Source of the DNA: Clostridia bacterium
GTDB taxonomy: Bacteria > Bacillota > Clostridia > Christensenellales > Borkfalkiaceae
DNA length: 5,753 bases
Reading direction: 5' to 3'
Assembly: GCA_017620875.1 (NCBI GenBank)
Contig: JAGAUH010000152.1
Span: forward strand, 1-5,753
In this document: piece by piece, positions 1 through 5,753 of the stretch
Position numbering within the stretch: the stretch's first letter is position 1
Layout of the letters: each line of letters begins with the position of its first letter
Notes under the pieces: generated by a model
What the model was told of the DNA's origin: nothing
Seen by the model: only the letters and a program-made list of their open reading frames with translations
Database searches by the model: none
Made by a program: the position numbers and the translations under genes

Positions 1-1
1 A

Positions 2-538
2 TTTAAAAAAGTAACGGCTTATATGTACTATAAGTTTTTAGCAAAGATAAACGAGAGAGAAATACCAAGAAATACCGGCGACTTTAAGTTATACGACAGA
101 AAGGTGGTAGATGCTATTTGCGCCCTACCAGAACACGACAAGTATCTTAGAGGGCTTGCCGCTTGGGTTGGCTTTAAACAAGCATTTGTAGACTTTGACA
201 GAAAAGAACGTAGCGCGGGCGAAACCCACTACACCATGAAAAAAATGATTAAGCTTGCAAAAGCAGGAATACTATCTAACAGCAACTTCCCACTAACGCT
301 TTCTATGAAAGCAGGTATATTTACAACTATAGCATCGGTTTTATGTTTTATAACCTTTATAGTACTTGCTTGTTGTAGTATTAATCTTCCGATAGCGGCT
401 TGGCTATTCCCAACCATTACTATGGTCGGCGGACTTGGTTTTATATTTAACGGAATTAGCAACCTTTATATAGAAAAAACCTATACCGAAGTTAAAAACA
501 GACCAGACTACATTATAGACGAAACTATAAACATCTAA
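2..538 (+). CDS. GtrB/DPM1-like family 2 glycosyltransferase, C-terminal part (5' end outside window)
   Basis: The open frame enters from the left edge. The codons at 2-22 read FKKVTAY and continue straight into the Met at 23, so that Met is internal and not the start. Family 2 enzymes of the GtrB/DPM1/CsbB type transfer a sugar, often glucose, from a nucleotide sugar to polyprenyl phosphate on the cytoplasmic membrane face. The visible part matches the end of that family: 'GDFKLYDRKVVDA', then 'LRGLAAWVGF', then the basic 'RSAGETHYTMKKMIKLA' region. Two hydrophobic membrane segments follow (about residues 92-117 and 122-147 counted from the Met at 23), and a tail 'YTEVKNRPDYII' like the family's 'YLEVKNRPxYIV'. 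The catalytic N-terminal domain with its acidic metal and nucleotide motifs lies outside the window, so activity and sugar cannot be judged. The gene ends in TAA, six bases before a terminator hairpin. Family assignment is firm; substrate is unknown. Confidence 0.88.
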   Translation, partial: FKKVTAYMYYKFLAKINEREIPRNTGDFKLYDRKVVDAICALPEHDKYLRGLAAWVGFKQAFVDFDRKERSAGETHYTMKKMIKLAKAGILSNSNFPLTLSMKAGIFTTIASVLCFITFIVLACCSINLPIAAWLFPTITMVGGLGFIFNGISNLYIEKTYTEVKNRPDYIIDETINI

Positions 539-543
539 TTTTT

Positions 544-576
544 ATGCGAAGTTAAATTTTGTAACTTCGCATTTTT
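544..576 (+). terminator. Intrinsic terminator after the GtrB-like gene
   Basis: A perfect 11-bp inverted repeat (ATGCGAAGTTA at 544-554, TAACTTCGCAT at 562-572) with a 7-base loop runs into five Ts at 572-576. The stem starts six bases after the stop codon at 536-538. The reverse strand lacks a matching T-run, so the hairpin works for rightward transcription only. It should separate the upstream gene from the zinc peptidase gene. Confidence 0.88.
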
Positions 577-618
577 AACCTAAATTTACACAAACTTAAT
601 TTTAACAAGGAGTAATTT

Positions 619-1344
619 ATGTTTTGGTATTTTTTATATTACGCTTCTGCAATAATAATTTTACCCGGGATACTGTTTTCTATTTACGCAAGTTTAAGGG
701 TAAAATCCACTTTTAAAAAATACAATAAAATAACTACCATACGGGGAGAAAGCGCTAGTAACGTTGCCTATAAACTATTGCTAAACAACGGTTGCCCTAC
801 TTCCGTTACTTCGGTAGACGGACATTTAACCGACCACTACAACCCCAAAACTAAAGTTCTTGCGTTATCTAACACAACTTATTATAGCAATTCGGTAGCG
901 TCGGTTGCGGTTGCCGCACACGAAGCGGGACACGCAGTACAAGATAACGACGGATATTTTTTATTAAAACTACGCTCTAGTTTAGTTCCGTTTGTAAATA
1001 TCGGCTCTTACCTTGCTTTTCCACTTGCCTTAATAGGCGTGTTTTTAGAATATGCTTCTTTAACTAGCGTAGAAACTATAGGTCAAATACTAATTGCTAT
1101 TGGCATAATTTTATATTCTTTATCTACGATATTTGCTTTAGTTACTTTGCCCGTAGAAATAAACGCAAGTTCTAGGGCGCTAAAAATGCTAATAGACGGT
1201 GGCTTTATTACCGAAACCGAAAAAAGACAAATGAGATACGTTTTATACACCGCCGCCCTAACTTACGTAGCAAGCCTAGTAGTATCGCTACTATACCTAT
1301 TTAGATTTTTAATATTACTTGCTAGCATAAGAAAAAGAGATTAA
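619..1344 (+). CDS. yugP: YugP-like membrane zinc metallopeptidase (Zn_peptidase_2 family)
   Basis: The 241-residue product is close in length to the YugP family, integral-membrane neutral zinc peptidases whose physiological substrates are largely unknown. In order it shows an N-terminal membrane segment (about 4-24), the family signature 'RVKSTFKKYNK' (27-37), 'GHLTDHYNPKTKVLALS' (68-84), and the zinc-binding HEAGH at 101-105 within 'VAVAAHEAGHAVQ'. His101 and His105 are the expected metal ligands and Glu102 the general base. Glu180 in 'LPVEINASSRAL' is the likely third ligand by analogy with HtpX-type peptidases. Further hydrophobic spans lie near 128-146, 155-178 and 208-234. AAGGAG at 607-612, six bases before the ATG, fixes the start. 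The terminator at 544-576 separates it from the upstream gene, but I find no convincing promoter in 577-606, so transcription may come partly from read-through. All catalytic residues look intact. Confidence 0.92.
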   Translation: MFWYFLYYASAIIILPGILFSIYASLRVKSTFKKYNKITTIRGESASNVAYKLLLNNGCPTSVTSVDGHLTDHYNPKTKVLALSNTTYYSNSVASVAVAAHEAGHAVQDNDGYFLLKLRSSLVPFVNIGSYLAFPLALIGVFLEYASLTSVETIGQILIAIGIILYSLSTIFALVTLPVEINASSRALKMLIDGGFITETEKRQMRYVLYTAALTYVASLVVSLLYLFRFLILLASIRKRD

Positions 1345-1410
1345 TAAAACACGTTTTCTAATTATCATTTAAAAACTACAAAAAAACAAACAATAACCAA
1401 ACTAAAAATC

Positions 1411-1437
1411 AAACCGCCACTACAAGTGGCGGTTTTT
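1411..1437 (+). terminator. Intrinsic terminator after the zinc peptidase gene, possibly bidirectional
   Basis: A perfect inverted repeat (AAACCGCCACT at 1411-1421, AGTGGCGGTTT at 1425-1435) with a GC-rich stem and a three-base loop ends in a T-run at 1433-1437. It lies 66 bases after the stop of the rightward gene. Read on the reverse strand it is followed by GATTTTT, so it could also stop leftward transcription that passes the hairpin at 1501-1538. Confidence 0.88.
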
Positions 1438-1500
1438 AAAATCCAATAAACCCTTTTATGCAAATTAAGATTTTTATAACGATAAAGTGTTTTTAAAGAG

Positions 1501-1538
1501 AAAAAATAGCCCAACCTTACTTTAGTTGGACTATTTTT
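1501..1538 (-). terminator. Intrinsic terminator of the leftward glucosyltransferase gene
   Basis: The arms at 1502-1515 and 1525-1538 form a 14-bp stem, which ends four bases from the stop codon at 1542-1544. On the leftward RNA the one non-Watson-Crick position (1510 with 1530) becomes a G-U wobble, and 1516 with 1524 can add another. On the rightward RNA these positions are C-A mismatches. Six Us (complement of 1501-1506) overlap and close the stem. The asymmetry and U-run assign it to the minus strand. Confidence 0.82.
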
Positions 1539-1541
1539 ATT

Positions 1542-3254
1542 TTACTCACTTAATTTTAATACTAACTTATCCCCTATCTTTTTAACACAATCTTTATTAG
1601 GGAAACACGCCATTTTATCACCTTTTATTTCGTTATTTATTTCATCTTCCGTTAATACAAGATTATCTTTATTATATTCGACTAAGTTATAACTTTTATT
1701 TAACCATGCAGATAAATAATTTTTTACACTTCCGTTCCAACTACCACCAACAACACCAACATCACCATAAATTACAACTTCCATACCTTGTTCGTAATCG
1801 TCGCAATTTTCTATTTTTTCTACTACTAGCGTCATATTAACCAATCTTCTTTGGCTATCTTGATAAACTTTTATATGAGTTTGGTTTGCAAATACAACGC
1901 TATTAAATATTAACCCGCAAGATAAAAACACAACTAATAATTTTATAAAACTTTTACCAGCGTAAGTTTTATCTTCTTGTTTTCTACTTGTTATTAGCAT
2001 ATAAATAGGAATTATAAATGCAATTAAAAATTGGCAAACAAAACTTTTTATCGTTTGGTTATCTTTAAATTTAAACAACCATACACCAACAAAACAAAGT
2101 TCTACAACAAATAAACTTGCAAAAACTATTAATATTTGTTTTAAAGAATATTTAACGGTTTTTTCGGTAGTGGCACTGTATTCCGTATACAAAAACATTG
2201 GCAACAAATACACCAACAAATTTTGTAAATACATATTCATTAAGCCATTTCCATTAGAGGCAACGCAAATGCACGCAAACGCAAACGGGATTAGCAACGT
2301 TATACAAACGCTAACAATTACTACCCCAACGGAAAGATTTTTTATTTTTATCAATTTTATAAAATAGTATATACTTAATCCAATACTAAAAATTGCTAAT
2401 AATACTGCAAAAATTTCTTGTGGGGCAATAAAGCCATTAAATAATCCCACTTCTTGATAATCGCTAAATAATACGAGATTTCTAAAAAATAAAACGTAAG
2501 ATTTTACAAACAAAACGGGTAGTCTAGTAATAGAAATACTAAACATTCCGCCGGTGCTATTATACGCGTCGTTTGCACTTAAATTTAAAACCTTTAATAT
2601 AATTTTGTATAATGCGAAATACACGATAAAAGAAGCAACTATTACCACCGCGGCTATTAAAGTGTTTATTATTACCTTTTTTATGGTTTCACCTTTAATT
2701 AAATCAAACACTGCAAGCACTGCAACTAAACCTATACTAACGCAAACGTAACTTTGATACAATCCTAAAACCAATACGTTAAGCAATCCAAAACCTATTA
2801 TTCCGTATTTATATTTTTTTAACAAATACACAGATAACACGGCTAGCAATAAGCATAACGAATAAATTTCGTTCCATTGTGGATAATTTTTTGTAGTTTT
2901 AATAAAACAAGCAGACAAAGTTAAAATTGCCGACGTAAACACAATAAACAATTTTCTTAAAGAAAAGATTTCTGCAAGATAAAAAATTGCTAAAGATAAA
3001 AAAACTAGCCAAAATATACCACTTAAAAAAGGCGAATGAAAAATAGACGTTACGTTACGATAAATAGGTTGAAAAATTCTTCCTATAACGTATTGATGTT
3101 CTCTTTCCCAAGCCATGTTTAAGGATGCGGAATCAACCGACGTAGAGGGATTAAAAAATGCAAAGGCATAACCAATTAGCCCTATAACAAAAGTAACTCC
3201 AAAACAAAAAAGCAGTCTCTTTTTTGTTTGATTTAAATTTAAAAAAGTTTTCAT
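1542..3254 (-). CDS. GtrII-like polytopic membrane glucosyltransferase (Glucos_trans_II family)
   Basis: This 570-residue protein has about twelve hydrophobic spans between residues 13 and 455 and then a soluble tail, presumed extracellular, at 456-570. This fits GT-C-type enzymes that take sugar from a polyprenyl-phosphate donor at the outer membrane face. Family-like features are the first external loop 'VDSASLNMAWEREHQYVIGR' (40-59), where Asp41, Glu50 and Glu52 are catalytic candidates followed by 'GRIFQPIYRN' (58-67). Others are 'NYPQWNEIYSLCLLLAVLSV' (123-142), 'GLYQSYV' (164-170), and the ending 'MACFPNKDCVKKIGDKLVLKL' (548-568, partly cited), recalling the 'MPCYP...VKL' end of this family. 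AAGGAG (complement of 3261-3266), six bases before the ATG, fixes the start. Its own promoter and terminator make it a monocistronic unit convergent to the zinc peptidase gene. It looks more AT-rich than clpB and may have been acquired separately. Donor and acceptor are unknown; the GtrB-like enzyme at 2-538 is a plausible partner. Confidence 0.75.
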   Translation of the reverse strand: MKTFLNLNQTKKRLLFCFGVTFVIGLIGYAFAFFNPSTSVDSASLNMAWEREHQYVIGRIFQPIYRNVTSIFHSPFLSGIFWLVFLSLAIFYLAEIFSLRKLFIVFTSAILTLSACFIKTTKNYPQWNEIYSLCLLLAVLSVYLLKKYKYGIIGFGLLNVLVLGLYQSYVCVSIGLVAVLAVFDLIKGETIKKVIINTLIAAVVIVASFIVYFALYKIILKVLNLSANDAYNSTGGMFSISITRLPVLFVKSYVLFFRNLVLFSDYQEVGLFNGFIAPQEIFAVLLAIFSIGLSIYYFIKLIKIKNLSVGVVIVSVCITLLIPFAFACICVASNGNGLMNMYLQNLLVYLLPMFLYTEYSATTEKTVKYSLKQILIVFASLFVVELCFVGVWLFKFKDNQTIKSFVCQFLIAFIIPIYMLITSRKQEDKTYAGKSFIKLLVVFLSCGLIFNSVVFANQTHIKVYQDSQRRLVNMTLVVEKIENCDDYEQGMEVVIYGDVGVVGGSWNGSVKNYLSAWLNKSYNLVEYNKDNLVLTEDEINNEIKGDKMACFPNKDCVKKIGDKLVLKLSE

Positions 3255-3275
3255 AAAACACTCCTTATACGCTTA

Positions 3276-3304
3276 AGTATAACATATTAAAAAAAACTAA
3301 TCAA
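3276..3304 (-). promoter_or_regulatory. Sigma-A-like extended -10 promoter for the glucosyltransferase gene
   Basis: Read leftward, TTGATT (complement of 3299-3304) is followed after exactly 17 bases by TATACT (complement of 3276-3281). A TGT directly before the -10 (complement of 3282-3284) gives the extended form TGnTATACT. Initiation would fall near 3269, leaving a leader of only about 15 bases that contains the ribosome binding site at 3261-3266. Confidence 0.75.
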
Positions 3305-3350
3305 GAGAAAGAATAAATTATATCACAACAAACATTAAAATTTAAAACAC

Positions 3351-3383
3351 AAAAAACGCTCTCAATTTTTTTAAATTGAGAGC
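3351..3383 (-). terminator. Intrinsic terminator of the acyltransferase gene
   Basis: A perfect 11-bp inverted repeat (GCTCTCAATTT at 3358-3368, AAATTGAGAGC at 3373-3383) encloses a four-base loop. On the leftward strand it is followed by G and six Ts (complement of 3351-3356). It lies 42 bases after the acyltransferase stop codon, and its T-run ends 47 bases before the -35 of the next leftward promoter, so it insulates the glucosyltransferase gene from upstream transcription. Confidence 0.88.
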
Positions 3384-3425
3384 ATTTAGTTTACAACGGT
3401 TATTTTAGCGACTTATAGCACCACT

Positions 3426-4178
3426 TTAGGCTATATCTTGTTTGTTTTCTAATAAAGGAACGTCGGATTTTTCAAACTCCATTTTGCCAAGTTCGTTACA
3501 CCTGTCGCATAAAAGTTTTGCAATTTCTTTACGATCTCTACCTTGCTTTATAGTAGAATATTTTACGGGCTTATCTATTATGTAAACCATATCTTTTTGC
3601 CTAAAATAAGTAACGAAAATATCTAAATCTTTACCCCTTTTTAGCATTGTTTCGGCAAGCATTACAAATCCACTATAAAACGCCTCTAACTCGTCCATAT
3701 AACCCTTTGTAGCGTCTTCTGGAAAGATTACTATATTTTGCCCTTGCTCTAACGCCCTAGTACTTTCTCTAATAGTTTTTATTACCCTAGCGTCTCTATA
3801 AGTAGATATTAAATCTAGTCCGCTATAAAATAAATTTGTTAAAGGGCTGGCAATTAAGCAAAATAGCCTTGCCAAGTGCAAGTTCCAATGTTTGCGTTGG
3901 TGATAGTAAACTCTCGTTTGATATTTATATAGTTTTATTAAACCAGAGTTCATTTCGTGAGCGCCCCACATACGAATAGGCGCGTTTAAATATAATTCTA
4001 AACTCATAGGGGCTTCTGTACCAACGTGGTTGGATAGTATTATAGAACTATTAGTAATTTCTTCCCCCAAGTAGATAAATTTTGGCATTTTATATCTACC
4101 TTTCATCATTTTTTTAAGCAATCTAAAATACCATTTTCTTTTGTTTTGTCTTGATAAGTCTAATTTCTCTTTTGCCAT
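3426..4178 (-). CDS. Divergent PlsC/LPLAT-like acyltransferase
   Basis: The 250-residue product resembles lysophospholipid acyltransferases, which acylate glycerophospholipid precursors at the membrane. Motif I is 'SNHVGTEAP' (49-57): Asn50-His51 is present, but the usual Asp five residues after His is Ala56, with Glu55 just before it. The next block is 'RMWGAHEM' (69-76). 'IIFPEDATKGY' (150-160, partly) stands where the FPEG motif III belongs, and the Pro of 'IDKPVKY' (201-207) fits motif IV. There is no clear N-terminal membrane anchor. Hydrophobic 104-125 may bind the membrane, and the basic N-terminus (residues 1-33, rich in Lys/Arg) could aid this. The ATG at 4176-4178 is chosen because AGGTGA (4183-4188) lies just before it. 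A longer frame from a TTG at 4206-4208 would run through the -10 box. The gene starts 53 bases after clpB, has its own promoter and terminator, and ends with TAA. The superfamily is likely; the substrate is unknown. Confidence 0.78.
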   Translation of the reverse strand: MAKEKLDLSRQNKRKWYFRLLKKMMKGRYKMPKFIYLGEEITNSSIILSNHVGTEAPMSLELYLNAPIRMWGAHEMNSGLIKLYKYQTRVYYHQRKHWNLHLARLFCLIASPLTNLFYSGLDLISTYRDARVIKTIRESTRALEQGQNIVIFPEDATKGYMDELEAFYSGFVMLAETMLKRGKDLDIFVTYFRQKDMVYIIDKPVKYSTIKQGRDRKEIAKLLCDRCNELGKMEFEKSDVPLLENKQDIA

Positions 4179-4182
4179 TTTT

Positions 4183-4188
4183 TCACCT
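4183..4188 (-). promoter_or_regulatory. Ribosome binding site that decides the acyltransferase start
   Basis: AGGTGA on the leftward strand, four bases before the ATG at 4178, is complementary to the 16S 3' end (anti-Shine-Dalgarno extension UCACCU). The upstream TTG at 4206-4208 has only GGG/GG-poor sequence and no comparable site at suitable distance, and it lies upstream of the predicted transcription start. Confidence 0.7.
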
Positions 4189-4196
4189 ATGGTACT

Positions 4197-4225
4197 ATTA
4201 TACACCAACCCTTAAAATAAAACAA
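4197..4225 (-). promoter_or_regulatory. Sigma-A-like promoter for the acyltransferase gene
   Basis: A consensus TATAAT (complement of 4197-4202) lies 17 bases after TTGTTT (complement of 4220-4225), a partial -35 match (TTG kept). Initiation is expected near 4190, giving a leader of about 12 bases that just contains the AGGTGA site. The -35 overlaps the possible clpB terminator hairpin. Confidence 0.65.
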
Positions 4226-4242
4226 CCCCTTTTATTGTTTTA
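4214..4242 (-). terminator. Possible weak terminator at the end of clpB
   Basis: An 8-bp AT-rich inverted repeat (TAAAACAA at 4218-4225, TTGTTTTA at 4235-4242) has a nine-base loop containing the clpB stop codon. On the leftward strand it is followed by TTTT (complement of 4214-4217). The stem has a single G-C pair, so termination may be inefficient and clpB transcripts could read into the acyltransferase gene. Confidence 0.35.
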
Positions 4243-5596
4243 CAACCAAGTTTTGGTTTTCTACGTCTAAAATCAGTTTAGTATTTTCTGCAACGTCGTT
4301 AGAAATAATATATTTTGCAATTAAAGTTTGCGCCGTGTGAGAAATAAACCTTTTTAGTGGTCTAGCACCATAAACCGCGTCGTATCCGTTTTCTATAATA
4401 AAATCTTTAGCGCTATCTGTAACGGATAGATACAACCTTTTTTCTAATAAAACTTGCTCTAATTCTTTTAGCATCAAGTCTACTATCTTTCTCGTTTCTT
4501 TTAGCCCTAGCGGTTTAAAAGTTACGATATCGTCTAGCCTGTTTAAAAACTCCGGTCTAAAACTTGACTTTAACACGGCGTTTACTTTATCTAACGCTTC
4601 TTTAGTGATTTCGCCGTTTACAATTCCGTCTAAAATAAAGTTAGAACCAAGGTTGCTAGTTAGTATAATTATAGTATTTTTAAAGTCTACCGTTTTTCCC
4701 GTAGAATCGGTTATCCTACCGTCGTCTAAAACCTGAAGTAAAATATTAAACACGTCTGGGTGAGCCTTTTCTATTTCGTCAAATAGCACTACGGAATAAG
4801 GCTTTCTTCTTACGGCTTCGGTTAGTTGTCCACCTTCGTCGTAGCCAACATATCCTGGAGGAGCGCCAACTAGCCTAGACACGCTAAACTTTTCCATATA
4901 CTCACTCATATCTATTCTGACCATATTTTTTTCGCTATCAAATAGTTTTTTAGCAAGCGTTTTGGCAAGTTCCGTTTTACCAACGCCCGTAGGTCCAAGG
5001 AACAAAAACGAACCTATAGGCCTATTTTTATCGGAAATACCTGCCCTAGACCTAATAATTGCTTCGCTTACGGATTTAACTGCTTGCTCTTGACCGATAA
5101 CTCTTTCGTGTAAAACCTCTTCTAGATTGATAAGTTTATTTCTCTCACTTTCTAGTAGTTTATTAACGGGGATACCCGTCCACCTAGCAACTATTTCGGC
5201 AATTTCGTCTTCGGTAACCTTATCGTGTAGCAAGCCCTTTTTGTCGTTTACAATTTTTTCGGCTTGCTCTAATTCTTTTATAAGTTTTGGCTTTACACCA
5301 TACTCTAACTCGCCTAGTTTAGATAGGTCGTAACTTAGTTTTGCCTTTTCTATTTCGGCAGAAGTTTCCTCTATCTTTTTTCTTAACTCTTGCACTTTTT
5401 TAATGCTAGATTTTTCTTGCTCGTAATTTGCCTTTTTAGCGTTATACTCTTCTTGTAAAGTTGCAAGTTCTTTTTTAATTTCTTCTAAATGCGCTTGAGA
5501 TAGTTTATCGTCTTCTTTTTTAAGCGCTTGTTCTTCTATTTGTAATTGCAATATTTTACGAGATAGCCTGTCCATTTCGCTAGGCATACTTTGCAT
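4232..5596 (-). CDS. clpB: Chaperone disaggregase ClpB, middle domain and second ATPase domain, after an apparent frameshift
   Basis: ClpB is a hexameric AAA+ disaggregase that threads aggregated proteins with DnaK. These 454 codons match the C-terminal half of the roughly 860-residue protein. The coiled-coil middle domain spans about 1-125, with 'LEYG' (97-100), then '[14 protein letters not shown]' (131-144). The second AAA+ domain has Walker A GPTGVGKT (201-208), pore loop GYVGY (248-252), Walker B 'VVLFDE' (269-274), sensor 1 'TSN' (313-315), the arginine-finger region '[11 protein letters not shown]' (346-356) and sensor 2 'GARPLKR' (410-416). All ATPase motifs are intact and the C-terminus is normal. 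The ATG at 5596 is not the native start: ClpB-like sequence continues upstream in another frame, and this frame has a TAA at 5603-5605. A short heat-shock ATPase starting here would lack the first ATPase domain. The stop is 53 bases before the acyltransferase ATG. Confidence 0.93.
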   Translation of the reverse strand: MQSMPSEMDRLSRKILQLQIEEQALKKEDDKLSQAHLEEIKKELATLQEEYNAKKANYEQEKSSIKKVQELRKKIEETSAEIEKAKLSYDLSKLGELEYGVKPKLIKELEQAEKIVNDKKGLLHDKVTEDEIAEIVARWTGIPVNKLLESERNKLINLEEVLHERVIGQEQAVKSVSEAIIRSRAGISDKNRPIGSFLFLGPTGVGKTELAKTLAKKLFDSEKNMVRIDMSEYMEKFSVSRLVGAPPGYVGYDEGGQLTEAVRRKPYSVVLFDEIEKAHPDVFNILLQVLDDGRITDSTGKTVDFKNTIIILTSNLGSNFILDGIVNGEITKEALDKVNAVLKSSFRPEFLNRLDDIVTFKPLGLKETRKIVDLMLKELEQVLLEKRLYLSVTDSAKDFIIENGYDAVYGARPLKRFISHTAQTLIAKYIISNDVAENTKLILDVENQNLVVKQ

Positions 5597-5753
5597 TCCG
5601 TCTTAATAAGCGCGCACGCCTCGTCTACCAAGTCTATTGCCTTATCTTGTAAAAACCTATCAGTAATGTACCTATCGTATAGCGTTGCCGCAAAAATAAT
5701 CGCGCCGTCTTGTATTTTTACGCCGTGGAAAACTTCGTATCGCTCTTTTATTC
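5536..5753 (-). CDS. clpB: ClpB, end of the first ATPase domain, in a different frame (5' end outside window)
   Basis: From 5751 leftward the frame reads '[18 protein letters not shown]', then '[20 protein letters not shown]' and 'CALIKTE'. This is the typical end of the first AAA+ domain of ClpB, leading into the middle domain. Similarity stops at the GAA codon 5596-5598. Beyond it this frame gives about 19 unrelated residues and a TAG at 5536-5538, while the ClpB sequence resumes in the frame starting at ATG 5596. The frames join correctly (KTE then MQSMPSEMD, compared with the family's RTEIDSMPxELD) if one A is restored between GAA and TG. The gene therefore looks like one clpB with a one-base deletion in an A-run, either a real mutation or a sequencing/assembly error. 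The N-terminal domain and first Walker motifs lie outside the window. Confidence 0.88.
   Translation of the reverse strand, partial: IKERYEVFHGVKIQDGAIIFAATLYDRYITDRFLQDKAIDLVDEACALIKTECKVCLAKWTGYLVKYCNYK

Noticed and set aside
229..462. Open frame antisense to the GtrB-like gene
   Set aside because: It lies wholly inside a well-matched coding region and its product has no recognisable family or start signal.
577..606. Promoter for the zinc peptidase gene (TTTACA at 585-590, TAATTT at 597-602)
   Set aside because: The spacing between them is far too short, and no other pair of boxes at 16-18 bases matches.
2170..2751. Two 65-codon rightward open frames (2170-2367 and 2554-2751)
   Set aside because: Both are antisense shadows of the glucosyltransferase gene, low-complexity translations of AT-rich membrane codons.
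3305..3350. AT-rich stretch between the acyltransferase terminator and the next promoter
   Set aside because: No repeat, box or start signal could be seen beyond general A-richness, which may act as an UP-like element but cannot be claimed.
5127..5333. Serine-rich rightward open frame inside clpB
   Set aside because: It is the reverse strand of the conserved ClpB middle domain; no independent support.
5590..5605. Programmed ribosomal frameshift in clpB
   Set aside because: The junction ACG GAA TGC has no slippery heptamer, and programmed shifting is not known for ClpB. A missing A is simpler.
5594..5610. ATG 5596 as an internal start for a short ClpB isoform
   Set aside because: Known short ClpB isoforms start much earlier and keep both ATPase domains. 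There is only a weak AGACGGA before this ATG, and it encodes conserved KTE in the other frame.
1..5753. Abundance of CTAG tetranucleotides
   Set aside because: By eye about 26 occur, only moderately above what the base composition predicts. Many come from CTA leucine codons before G, so this looks like codon usage, not a site with a function.

Overview
The window is AT-rich, roughly one third G+C by eye. It has strong AAGGAG-type ribosome binding sites, TAA stops for the genes that end in it, compact sigma-A-like promoters and hairpin-plus-T-run terminators. With a YugP-type zinc peptidase and a GtrB-like glycosyltransferase, this points to a low-GC Gram-positive (Bacillota/Clostridia-like) chromosome, possibly an uncultured lineage. 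The species cannot be fixed from the sequence. No rRNA, tRNA, CRISPR array, insertion sequence or phage gene is visible.

Layout. Bases 1-538 (+) hold the C-terminal part of a GtrB/DPM1-like polyprenyl-phosphate sugar transferase, closed by a strong intrinsic terminator. Bases 619-1344 (+) encode a YugP-like membrane zinc metallopeptidase with an intact HEAGH motif. Between 1345 and 1541 are two terminators facing convergent genes. Bases 1542-3254 (-) encode a 570-residue polytopic membrane protein of the Glucos_trans_II (GtrII-like) type, with its own promoter and terminator. Bases 3426-4178 (-) encode a divergent PlsC/LPLAT-like acyltransferase, again with its own promoter and terminator. 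From 4232 to the right edge (-) lies the disaggregase gene clpB, running in from outside the window and broken by an apparent one-base deletion near 5596.

How the genes relate. The GtrB-like and GtrII-like proteins are the two enzymatic halves expected of a lipid-linked glucosylation route: a cytoplasmic enzyme charges a polyprenyl phosphate with sugar, and a GT-C-type membrane enzyme moves it to a surface polymer. They lie about 1 kb apart but are transcribed convergently, so the link is inferred. The acyltransferase probably belongs to lipid metabolism, and YugP and ClpB to envelope and cytoplasmic protein quality control. I see no previously undescribed multi-gene system. The most useful points are the clpB frameshift, the non-canonical acyltransferase motif, the self-contained glucosyltransferase unit and the tightly packed promoter/terminator junctions.
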